Positions 1 through 7,454 of a DNA stretch of 14,167 bases are shown in pieces. The stretch is taken from contig MU129182.1 of assembly GCA_014904985.1 (NCBI GenBank), forward strand, positions 54,158 to 68,324, in the 5' to 3' direction. Below the pieces are notes generated by a model. The model was not told the origin of the DNA. It saw nothing but the letters and a program-made list of their open reading frames with translations, and searched no databases. Position 1 is the stretch's first letter, and each line of letters opens with the position of its first letter. The translations under genes were made by a program, and so were the position numbers. This DNA comes from Hydnum rufescens UP504 (taxonomy: Eukaryota; Basidiomycota; Agaricomycetes; Cantharellales; Hydnaceae).

Positions 1-174
1 ATTGAGTGGCTGCACGGCACCGCTCAGCCTTGTTTTTTGTGGGGGGGTTTGGTGGAGGGAGAAAGAACCTAGAATAATAATATGTTAGTAAAAAAAATAC
101 CATGAACAACACCAAAAGAGCAGCTAGTGCTGCTCTTTTGGCATCATGGTACACCGCGTAATGAAACAACTCAC

Positions 175-345
175 CTAATTGTGCCAAACACCCGCCAAAG
201 CGGGTGTCTGGCACCATATTTGATTTGTCGTCGTGTAGGTTGCGGATACTTGAGGGTTGGGCAGTCTGGGGGCTGCGCACTCCTGTGTTTGGCCCTGAGC
301 CTGGCCTGTGCATTTGTCAGGTCGGGTATCACATAGTGGAGGTCC
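175..345 (-). pseudogene. Decayed cassette exon (array 1)
   Basis: This exon is 171 nt and keeps the phase 1-1 length rule. In the array frame it has two stops near its start (TGA at 329-331 and another shortly after). From about the middle it is open and ends PDTRFGGCLAQLG, a variant of the PHTHFGGCVAILG ending of its neighbours. Its H1 hairpin (181-214) has a mismatch in the stem (AAACACC against GGTGTCT). The next intron downstream (69-174) keeps good donor, branch and acceptor signals. Confidence 0.5.
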
Positions 346-453
346 CTAGAATAATCATATGTTAGTAAACAAAAAAAAATTGAAGGCAATGCCAAAAGAG
401 CAGCTGGTGCTGCTCTTTTGGTGTCATCATACTCCCATAATCAAACAGCTCAC

Positions 454-615
454 CTAATATTGCCACACACCCACCAAAGTGGGTGTGTGGTGCTGTACTT
501 GTTTTGTTGTCATATAGGGTGCGAGTTGGGGTCTTGGGCGGCTGTGCGCTCCCATATTTCGTGGTGGATGTTGTCTGTGCATTCTTCGGGTTGGTTTCAC
601 AGAGGGAGAAAGGAC
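454..615 (-). CDS. Open phase 1-1 cassette exon (array 1), unknown product
   Basis: This 162-nt exon is open from the split glycine codon at its acceptor to the split glycine codon at its donor. It encodes about 54 residues: it starts GPFSLCETNPKN, has a Ser/Thr/Pro/Lys-rich middle with YGSAQPPKTPTR, and ends APHTHFGGCVAILG. Both splice junctions fall after the first base of a glycine codon, so the exon is symmetric. The last 14 residues are encoded by hairpin H1 and the bases leading to the donor. The upstream intron (616-726, 111 nt) is a multiple of three with no stop in this frame, so intron retention would also give an open frame. I recognise no domain or family. It may be one repeat of a longer protein, or a leftover of one. 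Confidence 0.45.
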   Translation of the reverse strand, partial: VLSPSVKPTRRMHRQHPPRNMGAHSRPRPQLAPYMTTKQVQHHTPTLVGVWQY

Positions 616-726
616 CTAGACTAAGTAATACATCAGTAAAAAAAAATAACATAAGCGATGCCAAAAGAGCAGCTGGTGCTGTTCTTTTGGTGTCATAATA
701 CACCCCGTAATTTAAAAAAAACTGAC

Positions 727-900
727 CCAAGATTGCCACACACCCGCCGAAGCAGGTGTGCAGCGCCGTACTTGATTCATCGTTGTAGGGGTTGGGGATA
801 CACAAGGGTTGGGGTCCTGGGTGGCTGCATGTGCCCCCATATTTCACCCGGGCCTTGTCTGTGTGTTCTTCGGACGGGGAGTTTGGCAGAGGGAGAAAAC
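727..900 (-). CDS. Open phase 1-1 cassette exon (array 1), unknown product
   Basis: This 174-nt exon lies just upstream of the 454-615 exon on the minus strand and shares its frame. It encodes about 58 residues: it begins GFLPLPNSPSEEHTDKARV, continues KYGGTCSHPGPQPLCI and ends ALHTCFGGCVAILG. The CVAILG ending and the KYG...P..P core match the next exon, so the two are diverged copies of one exon. The donor is GTCAGT rather than GTGAGT, and the intron before this exon has lost its GT. I recognise no known domain. Codon-level conservation of the shared peptide would be the test of past selection. Confidence 0.42.
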
Positions 901-1009
901 CTAGAATAATGAATATGTTAGTTTAAAAAAAATAACAGAAGCAACACCAAAAGAGCAGCTGGGGCTGCTCTTTTGGCGTCATCATCCACCCCGTAATTTT
1001 AAAAAAATC

Positions 1010-1157
1010 CTAATATTACCACACCCGCCAAAGCAGGTGTGGCAGGTGTCATTCTATAGGTCGTGGATAGTTGAGTCTTGGGTCCTGGGTGGCTGTGCGT
1101 GCCCTCATATTTTGTCCTGAGTCTCGTCGGTGCATTCTTCAGGTAGAGGGAAGGAAC
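1010..1157 (-). pseudogene. Decayed cassette exon (array 1)
   Basis: This exon is 148 nt, shorter than its neighbours and not a multiple of three. It begins GSFPLPEECTDETQDKI followed by a stop, then keeps HAQPPRT, which matches the QPPKT core of the other copies, meets a second stop, and ends CHTCFGGCG. H1 has lost two bases from each arm (CCACACCCGCC...GCAGGTGTGG), so it stays paired but shifts the frame. Its downstream donor reads GATTTT instead of GTGAGT. Confidence 0.45.
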
Positions 1158-1336
1158 CTAGAATAATGAACGTTAGTAAATAAAGAATTCAAGCAATGCC
1201 AAAAGAGCAGCTAGTGCTGCTCTTTTGGCATTGTGTACAGCCTGTAAAAAGAAAACTCACCTAACAGTGCCACACACCCGCCCCAGCAGGTGTGTGGCAC
1301 TTGCTTTGGGCGCCTCCAAATAGATGTGAGGATACT

Positions 1337-1944
1337 ACTCAATGCTGGGACTTTCCAGGCTCGAAAGAACGCCCAATTAGGGGCAGCGCAAGCCTCATAT
1401 AGATAGATAATAAATACCTAGATGCAAAATAAATAATAAATACTAAATATTTGTCTAAGACAAGTGAGGAAAAGAGGGATAGTCAGTTGGATTGCACTAA
1501 GGCAGCATGTGCAAAGCAGAATTGGGCGACTTCCATGCATTATAATTGGCCCAAATTTGAGTATCTTGGTGGCATGTATGTATATTTCATGGACGCTGAA
1601 ACGAATTGGACGACCTGGCTAATTTTCAATTTCTTGTGCCTTCAATTTCCTAAATAGGAAATTGAAGGCACGAGAAATTGAAAATTAGCCAGGTTGTCCA
1701 ATTCGTTTCGGTGTCCATGAAATATACATACATGCCACCAAGATACTCAAATTTGGGCCAATTATAATGCATGGAAGTCACCCAATTCTGCTTTGCACAT
1801 GCTGCCTTAGTGCAATCCAACTGACTATCCCTCTTTTCCTCACTTGTCTTAGACAAATATTTAGTATTTATTATCTATCTATATGAGGCTTGCACTGCCC
1901 CTAATTGGGCGCTCTTTTGAGCCCTGAAAGTCCCAGCGTTGAGT
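1337..1944. repeat. Foldback element IR1 (608 bp, near-perfect inverted repeat)
   Basis: The left arm 1337-1653 and right arm 1654-1944 are reverse complements around a centre at 1653/1654, where the sequence CCTAAATAGG is itself palindromic, so there is no real spacer. About the inner 210 nt of each arm differ at only about five positions (for example GGCGACTT against GGTGACTT). The left arm has about 26 extra bases near 1418-1443 that look like a local duplication of an A/T-rich motif. The outer ends pair ACTCAATGCTGGGA with TCCCAGCGTTGAGT. The arms carry short open frames, but these are mirror images and I do not call them genes. It lies at the head of both arrays, roughly 40 nt from the last array 1 hairpin and 80 nt from the first array 2 hairpin. 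Foldback transposon or palindromic duplication are the obvious readings. Confidence 0.92.
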
Positions 1945-2720
1945 GGTTTGTTTTGATGCTTACCTCAGCCATTTCGTTCATATATAGGACTTGACCACAG
2001 GATCCAGAGGAACTAGAAGAGGACCACACACCTGCTGCAGCGGGTGTGTGGTCATATAGGTGAGTTCCTTCCCACTATGTACAGCTGTGCAAAAAGGGAA
2101 GCCAAAGCTGCCCTTGTTGTACTTCTTCAACATCATAACTAACAGTAGTATTCCATTCTAGGTTTAAGGTTCTCGCCTCCGACTGACCTGCATAATGATG
2201 ATACCAACCCTGATGGCCGCTGGAATCAACGCGGTCGAAATCTGCCCAACACCCCGCATACATGCACAGCCCCACGCGACGACAGATAAAACACAGCACC
2301 ACACACCCACTATGGCGGTGTGTGGTCCTATTAGGTGAGTTTTCTCTCCATACCATACTCCGGCACCAAAAGAGCAGCTGTAGCTGCTCTTTTGGTGCTG
2401 CTTCTCTTCAATTTTACTAATATAATGTACCATTTGTTGTTCTAGGCTTCCCCCTGCACAAAAATCCACCCGATGAGAAAACATGGAGCCCCTGCATAAT
2501 ACGGACATGTACGGCCGCCCAAATCCAGAGGGTCCCGCCTATGCGATGTTACCACCACCCCAAGCCCATGCAACAATGGATAGATACGGCACCACACCCG
2601 CTGCGGCGGGTGTTGTGCTATCTGGTGAGTTCTCCTTTTTTTTTTACTAACATTACTATGTGCTATTCTAGGTCCCCCTCCCTGCATGAACACTCGCACA
2701 ATGTGTAGCACCGAAGAGGG

Positions 2721-2850
2721 GCTAACTCCTGAACGAAACCCCGCACGATGCATAGCCGCCAAAGATCATGGCCAAGAGCCAACTCCTGAACGAAACCTGC
2801 ACGATGCATAGCCACTGAAGATCGCACCCAAGGGCCAACTCCCAAATGCC
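2721..2850 (+). repeat. 57-bp internal duplication inside an array 2 exon
   Basis: Within exon 2672-2914 the motif GCYAACTCCTGAACGAAACC occurs at 2721 and 2778, and a shortened third copy (GCCAACTCCC) starts at 2834, a period of 56-57 bp. It encodes a repeat of the type TPERNPARCIAAKDHGQEP. It makes this exon 243 nt, about 60-100 nt longer than the others. The third copy has drifted and the frame reaches a stop in the second copy. Confidence 0.7.
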
Positions 2851-3111
2851 CGCAATGGACACAATGACAGGCAAAGCATGGCACCACACCCACTGTGGCA
2901 GGTGTGGGTGCCTCGTAAGTTTTTCATTACTAGTTGTACAATGGCACCAAGAGAGCAGCACCAGCTGCTCTTTTGGTGCTGCCTCTCTTTTATTTTACTA
3001 ATGTAGCACATTGTTTGTTATTCTAGCCTGTCCCTCCGCGAAAATCCACCCGACAGGATCATGGATGAAGCCCCCCGCGCATAATACAGATGTGCGCAGC
3101 TGCTGAAGATC

Positions 3112-3393
3112 ATGTCTAAGGGTCCGGCCCCTGAACCAGCAGCAACCTACACAATGACAGACAATGGGTTACCACACCCCCACTCCAGCGGGTGTGTGGT
3201 AATCTCAGGTAAGTTCTCACTTGATATAGTCTCTACTAATGATTCTTTTGTTATTCTAGGTCACCCTGCCCCCAATGAAACCCAACCCAACAAGAACATG
3301 GACAGAGCCCCAACAGGAAATACGGACATGTGCAGCCCCCAAAAATCTCGCCCGATCAAGTGGAATCATGACAAAATGAATACCCCCATGTAA
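3112..3393 (+). CDS. 3' end of array 2 gene: two exons with a natural stop (unknown product)
   Basis: The open stretch runs from about 3112 to the donor at 3208 and continues after the 51-nt intron 3209-3259 to the TAA at 3391-3393. The first part reads SKGPAPEPAATYTMTDNG, then LPHPHSSGCVVIS, the usual cassette ending encoded by H1. The second part starts with the split glycine, then HPAPNETQPNKNMDRAPTG, NTDMCSPQKSRPIK and NHDKMNTPM. The intron is in phase 1, 51 nt long, has CTACTAAT and TTCTAG, and has no stop in frame, so both spliced and retained forms stay open. Upstream in the same exon the frame has a stop (TAA near 3083), so a true start is not evident and 3112 is only the first ATG. 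This is the best candidate for the C-terminus of a cassette-array protein. No family was recognised. Confidence 0.4.
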   Translation: MSKGPAPEPAATYTMTDNGLPHPHSSGCVVISGKFSLDIVSTNDSFVILGHPAPNETQPNKNMDRAPTGNTDMCSPQKSRPIKWNHDKMNTPM

Positions 3394-4235
3394 TGTATGC
3401 ATGCAAAGCCCCATATTTTAGGGGGACTTTCGCCAGGTATGTGTTCTTGTCTTTCAAGTAGACTCCCTGCACCCGCAGGGAGTGGATATAGTGGATATTC
3501 TACTAGCTGTTGATACCATAATTGTAATAATTGAAATTAAATGCAGATCAGTGCCTCAGTAGTGTGGAAACTATGAAGGGGTTCATTTTGGAGCCACATT
3601 GGGGCCCCATGGCACTACATTGGGGTATATGGGCCCAATTGGGGCCCCATTTGGGCTGATTCTCTGATATTGAATTATCAATTGGCACCCATATGGCACC
3701 CCATCACAATTGGACCTACTTAGGTACCAAAAAGTGTCACAAATTTGATGCCTATCATAGGTATCAAATATGGCTGACCAGTCTGAATTTATGGCCTACA
3801 GGATAGGAGAAAATACAGGAGTTACAAGTAGAAACACAGAGATGTACTAATGAGAATACAGGACAGATTATGTCAGTGGTCCATGGGCACAGGAAACTGC
3901 TCATGGACCTAGGAGACATCTGCCGAATGCAGCAGATGCACTTGAACCCAATGTGATTACCGAATAGGGGTTTCCCCCTCTAAAACCATCCTTCGGCCCA
4001 TTCAGACCCATCCTTTGGCCCATCAGACCCCAACTCCAACATGAAATCCCCAATGTATCATTGTGAATGTCCTCCTTGCTGCTTTTTCAAGCCACAATTG
4101 GCAGGGAGGGTACAAGCAACAACTTGACTCTTAATGGTAGGAGGAAGGGCACAGACCCAGAAGTCTCCTGACACATGCCCTCCCAATGACAAATAGCGAC
4201 ACACAAACCCAGAACATTACAACACAGGCCTACAT
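3394..4235. other. Gene-poor spacer between array 2 and the aminotransferase pseudogene
   Basis: No convincing coding sequence is seen. The stretch holds a strong short hairpin at 3462-3483, two copies of ATTGGGGCCCCAT (3598-3610 and 3638-3650) in a GGGGCCCC-rich patch, and the motif GGACCTACTTAGGTACCA at 3712-3729, which recurs after array 4. The right end (about 3960-4235) lies downstream of the pseudogene stop codon and would be its 3' flank. Confidence 0.5.
3462..3483. other. Short perfect hairpin after the array 2 stop codon
   Basis: ACTCCCTGC and GCAGGGAGT form a 9-bp perfect stem around the 4-nt loop ACCC. It lies 69 nt after the stop that ends the last array 2 exon, so it could be in a 3' UTR. 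It is unlike H1 and H2 in sequence. The role is unknown. Confidence 0.6.
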
Positions 4236-6348
4236 TCATTCAGCAGCAAGTATGAATCCAGCCACAGCCACATCTTTCTGGAGAAAAACCAGTCCCTCAG
4301 TGGTGTATGACACTGGTTCCCTTGGTCCTGAAATAGAGCTGTGGCCAAAGGTAATTATTCCCTCCTCTTGGGCCCATTCCAGTACTCTCTTGATTGTGTC
4401 CAGACCTGAAGCAAGTTCAGGATGGGCCAGGGGTCACTATAGAGCACCTGCAGGAAGGAAAAAGAACATGCACCCTTGTTGAGGTCTGCAAGAGGAGGCC
4501 TGAATGAAATACAGACAAAGTGGTGACATGGTGATGAGAACAAATTGCATCGATGAGCTGGGTTAATCTGTACAAAAATGAAATGGGTCAGCATCCCCGA
4601 GGATCACATGTCTGCCCCAACAGTGAATAATTACCTTGAAGAATATTCCTGGTATGACAACAGTCTTTTCTTTCAGGAGCACCTTGAAGAATGTCTGCAG
4701 GGTGAAACAGCCTGATTATGTTTTAGCATGGGGATACCACCTGTCAAGGGGTGTCCAGCACTTACAAGACCATTATTCAGAGGATTAGGGAGATTGGAGA
4801 GGTCAAGCCAGATATAAAATGTGGCAACAGGCAGGGTTTTGACAGGTAGTCCCATCTCTGTGAGTCGCTTCAACATGTGGTTGGCATTTCATGTGGAAGT
4901 GCTTCTCTGCAGCACAATCTATGGATTGCTCATTGAGATCAGTGCAGGCACAAAACATCTCTGGAAATATTTCTGGCCTTCTCTTCTTGAGCTTGGGAGG
5001 GCTCAAGGAGTGGGAGAGCTGCAATCTGTAGGCTGTAGATAATCAAGTTAAGAAGCATTCCCCTGTAGTGCCAGGGGTGTCATATGCACAGGCGATTTGC
5101 CCCACCATCCAAAAACAATCCTAATCCCCACAGAAAAAATATATGCTTTGAGTAAGTCCTCATAACACATCTGCATCCTTCACCCTCCACACACCAGATT
5201 GTGAAAGTGTGCTAATAAGGTTCTTGGGTCCAATGACCCAACATGTCCTCCAACTGGGAGTCAGATTCTTTGTCAGTCCATCAATTATAACCACAGAGTC
5301 TTCATTGACATCTGGAAGCAAGCGGTGACAAACAGTCAATCAGCATCCAGGACATAATAGAGTGGAACACCCTCACCATTGACATACACAGCAGCAGACA
5401 AGTATTTACTGTATTCCTCACCTTCCTTGGGGTAAACATACCAAGAATAGAACTATGTGCAGGAACAATAATGTCAATAAGCATCCTCACTGTGAATAGA
5501 CTGCATGTTCCACCTCATCGAGAATGATGGTCATATGAGGTTTACAGAGATGAACAAGTTTGTCTAGATATTCACCCCTATTTCAATTGAGGAATTTCAA
5601 CATCATCATTATCATTTGAAATTCTACATTGCAAGAGAAAATGTACATGACAGCCTGACCCATTGGATTTTGCAGATTCGAGGCCACAACCACAGAGAAA
5701 CCTTGGCCTTATATATCTCTCTATAGAATCAAGGTGTGACAAGCTTGTAAGAAAGTGCTGAGCATTGCAATATCGCTACAACACTCACGGCTATATGATC
5801 AATGTTGAGCTTGTAGCCATTCTATGCAGGTGGCAGTCAGGACCAGACTCGTAAAGAGGCAGTACATCAATGCACTTCTGCTCTCAGGCTAGCAGAGAGA
5901 CAACATAACTGTCAACAAGGGAAGACAGGAGGAAACACAACAAGACCTCATGCTGTGGGAATGGCACAACCCTCTTGAAAACAGACAACACCTATGGTGA
6001 AACACTCTGCTTCCATGGCATCAGTAGCAACAGACAATTGCCCACATACCTCACTGTATGTGGTGTACTTGGGAACCTGGTGCCCAACATACACATCTCC
6101 AATGACTGCAGCGACCCGACTCAAGCTGATGGGTCCTCCAGGGACGATGCACACATTCTCGTATGTGTACTTGCTCTCCTTGCCTTGGTGGTTTTCGATG
6201 TTGTCTGAATTAGCAACCACCTCACGAAACTTCTCCACACTCATAGTGGGAGCATACTCATGTGCCTCCATGGGTATCCAAAGGGAGTTGATGCACGGAG
6301 GTGCATTGGGGAGCTCACCCACTTCAGGGTGCCTTGGCCTAGATTTGC
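4236..6348 (-). pseudogene. PLP-dependent class I/II aminotransferase pseudogene (about 13 exons)
   Basis: Exons on the minus strand: 6348-6050, 5991-5947, 5821-5789, 5720-5647, 5577-5514, 5452-5377, 5311-5195, 5120-5090, from 5032, to 4766, 4694-4635, 4567-4474 and 4405-4236. Introns are mostly 57-74 nt (one about 125) with GT...AG ends. In order, the peptides include NLGQG, PEVGELPNAPP, ENVCIVPGG, DVYVGHQVPKYTTYSE, VVVASNLQNPMGQ, TIILDEFYSWYVYP, VVIIDGLTKNL with the PLP-binding lysine at 5268-5270, WRTCWVIGPKNLIS, FLDGGAN, LPVATFYIWLDLSNLPNP and SPCHHFVCISFRPPL. These fit fold-type I class I/II aminotransferases, cytosolic or mitochondrial amino-donor:2-oxoacid enzymes; the exact substrate cannot be told. 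Defects: N-terminus missing, a frameshift near 6328, TAA at 5709-5711, a frameshift between about 4918 and 4875, a poorly defined intron there, and Cys where the family has the carboxylate-binding Arg of the FVRISFG-type motif. Translation stop TGA at 4236-4238. Confidence 0.88.
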
Positions 6349-6379
6349 CTACATGCCATCCATGGGCAAACAAGGGCAG

Positions 6380-7010
6380 AATTCAGGGCAGGTTCAAGAC
6401 TGAACCTGACCCAAGTCAGGTTCCATTGGGGTCAGGTTTCATGTAATTTTCCTCAGGTCAGGTTCAGGTTAGGTTCAGGTTTAACCAAGGTTCAAACCTG
6501 AAATCATGAGCCCCTTCAGACATGAGAAATATCTGAGCTCAACACTGATTTTAACCATAATCCAGAATTATGTAAGCAGGTTCCTTGGTGGAGAAATATG
6601 TTACTTTGAAGTGAAGTTATGCATAAAACCTCATGAACAGTTTATATTGACTATACATATGTATAGTCAATATAAACTGTTCATGAGGTTTTATGCATAA
6701 CTTCACTTCAAAGTAACATATTTCTCCACCAAGGAACCTGCTTACATAATTCTGGAACTTGCCAGAATTGATGACTCATTCTGGATTATGGTTAAAATCA
6801 GTGTTGAGCTCAGATATTTCTCATGTCTGAAGGGGCTCATGATTTTAGGTTTGAACCTTGGTTAAACCTGAACCTAACCTGAACCTAACCTAAGATAGGT
6901 TTTCTTCAGGTTAGGTTCAGGTTTTGCCAATTGAGAAGATTCAGGTTTTGGTTAAGTTCAGGTTTTGCCCAAATGGGGCAAAACCTGACCTGAACCTGAC
7001 TTTGGCAACC
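6380..7010. repeat. AGGTTC-type low-complexity DNA around IR2
   Basis: Variants of CAGGTTCAGGTTAGGTT fill 6380-6500, and their reverse complement (CCTGAACCTAACC) fills about 6862-6895, with more copies at 6900-6995. A small inverted pair, CAGGTTTTGCCC and GGGGCAAAACCTG, lies at about 6959-6986. The block starts where the aminotransferase homology stops, so it marks the break that removed the N-terminal coding part. The repeat resembles simple-sequence flanks seen around fungal transposons, but I cannot assign a family. Confidence 0.7.
6455..6892. repeat. Foldback element IR2 (about 438 bp)
   Basis: The left arm (about 6455-6658) and right arm (6659-6892) are reverse complements with a spacer-free centre at TATACAT|ATGTATA. 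The right arm has about 29 extra bases near 6754-6782 (starting AACTTGCC) that partly repeat the adjacent TTCTGG. The inner ~110 nt of each arm looks identical by eye. The arms extend outward into the AGGTTC-type repeat, which therefore changes strand across the element. The short open frame in the left arm is a mirror image of the right arm and I do not call it. The sequence is not obviously related to IR1 or IR3. Confidence 0.92.
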
Positions 7011-7454
7011 ATATTGCCATGTACTATGTTGTTTGTTGTTTCATGGGTTATTGTTGTGCATTGGGCAGGCCCCAATCTAGAATAAAGTGTGTCAGAAAAA
7101 AAAAATTCCAAAGCAGCACAAAAAGAGCAGCTTATGCTGCTTTTTGCACCACAAGCATAAAGAATAAAAAATAAAAATAAAAATAAACCTTACCTTGTAG
7201 TACCCCACACCCACTGCAGCAGGTGTGGGGTACTGGGGCCATACTCTGGCTCATGGGTGCAGCAGTTTGTACAGGGCCTGTCATTCAGGTGTCGATGGGC
7301 AGGGTTACAGGGGTTCTCACATGTGTATTCATTCATGCAGGAAGCAATGACCTAGAATATAAGATTGTATGTTAGTTAAGAGTTAAAGACCACACAAAAA
7401 GAGCAGCTTTCACTGCTCTTTTTGCATGCCTGTAGTTACTGGGGGGGGACTCAC

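Larger units (their letters stand above)
1..1300 (-). repeat. Cassette array 1: tandem exon/intron units with two hairpins each
   Basis: Six exon segments separated by five similar introns are read on the minus strand; the leftmost runs off the window. Introns are 69-174, 346-453, 616-726, 901-1009 and 1158-1260 (106, 108, 111, 109 and 103 nt). On the minus strand they start GTGAGT, GTGAGC, GTCAGT, a decayed GATTTT and GTGAGT, contain TACTAAC or CTAAC-like branch sites, and end TTCTAG or GTCTAG. Each intron has hairpin H2 (112-141, 392-421, 661-690, 947-976, 1198-1229). Each complete exon ends in hairpin H1 (181-214, 463-490, 735-764, 1019-1042, 1267-1300) about 8-10 nt from the splice donor. 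Complete exons are 175-345, 454-615, 727-900 (171, 162 and 174 nt, all multiples of three) and 1010-1157 (148 nt, frame lost). The splice signals and hairpins are seen directly; transcription is inferred. Confidence 0.8.
1945..3393 (+). repeat. Cassette array 2: tandem exon/intron units, plus strand
   Basis: Same cassette as array 1 in the opposite orientation. Introns are 2060-2161 (102 nt), 2335-2445 (111), 2625-2671 (47), 2915-3026 (112) and 3209-3259 (51). All start GTGAGT or GTAAGT and end TAG; those with clear branch sites have CTAAC or TACTAAT. Exons between them are 2162-2334, 2446-2624, 2672-2914 and 3027-3208. H1 hairpins end each exon (about 2025-2052, 2299-2325, 2590-2613, 2883-2908, 3173-3199). 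H2 is clear at 2365-2398 and 2942-2976, degenerate at 2095-2125, and absent from the 47- and 51-nt introns. A shared peptide core is visible in different copies (LHNTDMYGRPNPEG in 2446-2624, NTDMCSPQ in the last exon). Several exons contain stops in that frame, so the array is partly decayed. Confidence 0.78.

Noticed and set aside
1..1300. Bacterial-type rho-independent terminators (H2 hairpins next to T runs)
   Set aside because: The surroundings are spliceosomal-intron DNA; the T runs are part of the polypyrimidine and branch region before the 3' splice site.
1..1300. CRISPR-like array (short palindromic repeats at regular spacing)
   Set aside because: Units are about 270 bp, the segments between palindromes are themselves related to each other rather than unique, and there are no cas genes.
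1451..1856. Mirror-image open frames of 68 codons in the two IR1 arms (same peptide on opposite strands)
   Set aside because: They exist only because the two arms are reverse complements, they cross the palindrome centre, and they have no family resemblance or splice support.
3440..3470. A further intron after the array 2 stop codon (CCAG|GTATGTGTTC...TTTCAAG)
   Set aside because: At about 23 nt between donor and acceptor it is too short for a spliceosomal intron.
5948..6446. Plus-strand open frames of 77 and 150 codons
   Set aside because: They are shadows of the aminotransferase pseudogene, whose minus-strand reading shows clear family motifs.
6430..6900. Telomere-like or subtelomeric repeat (AGGTTC/AGGTTA variants)
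   Set aside because: The units are irregular, not TTAGGG, change strand across IR2, and lie inside the window between genes.
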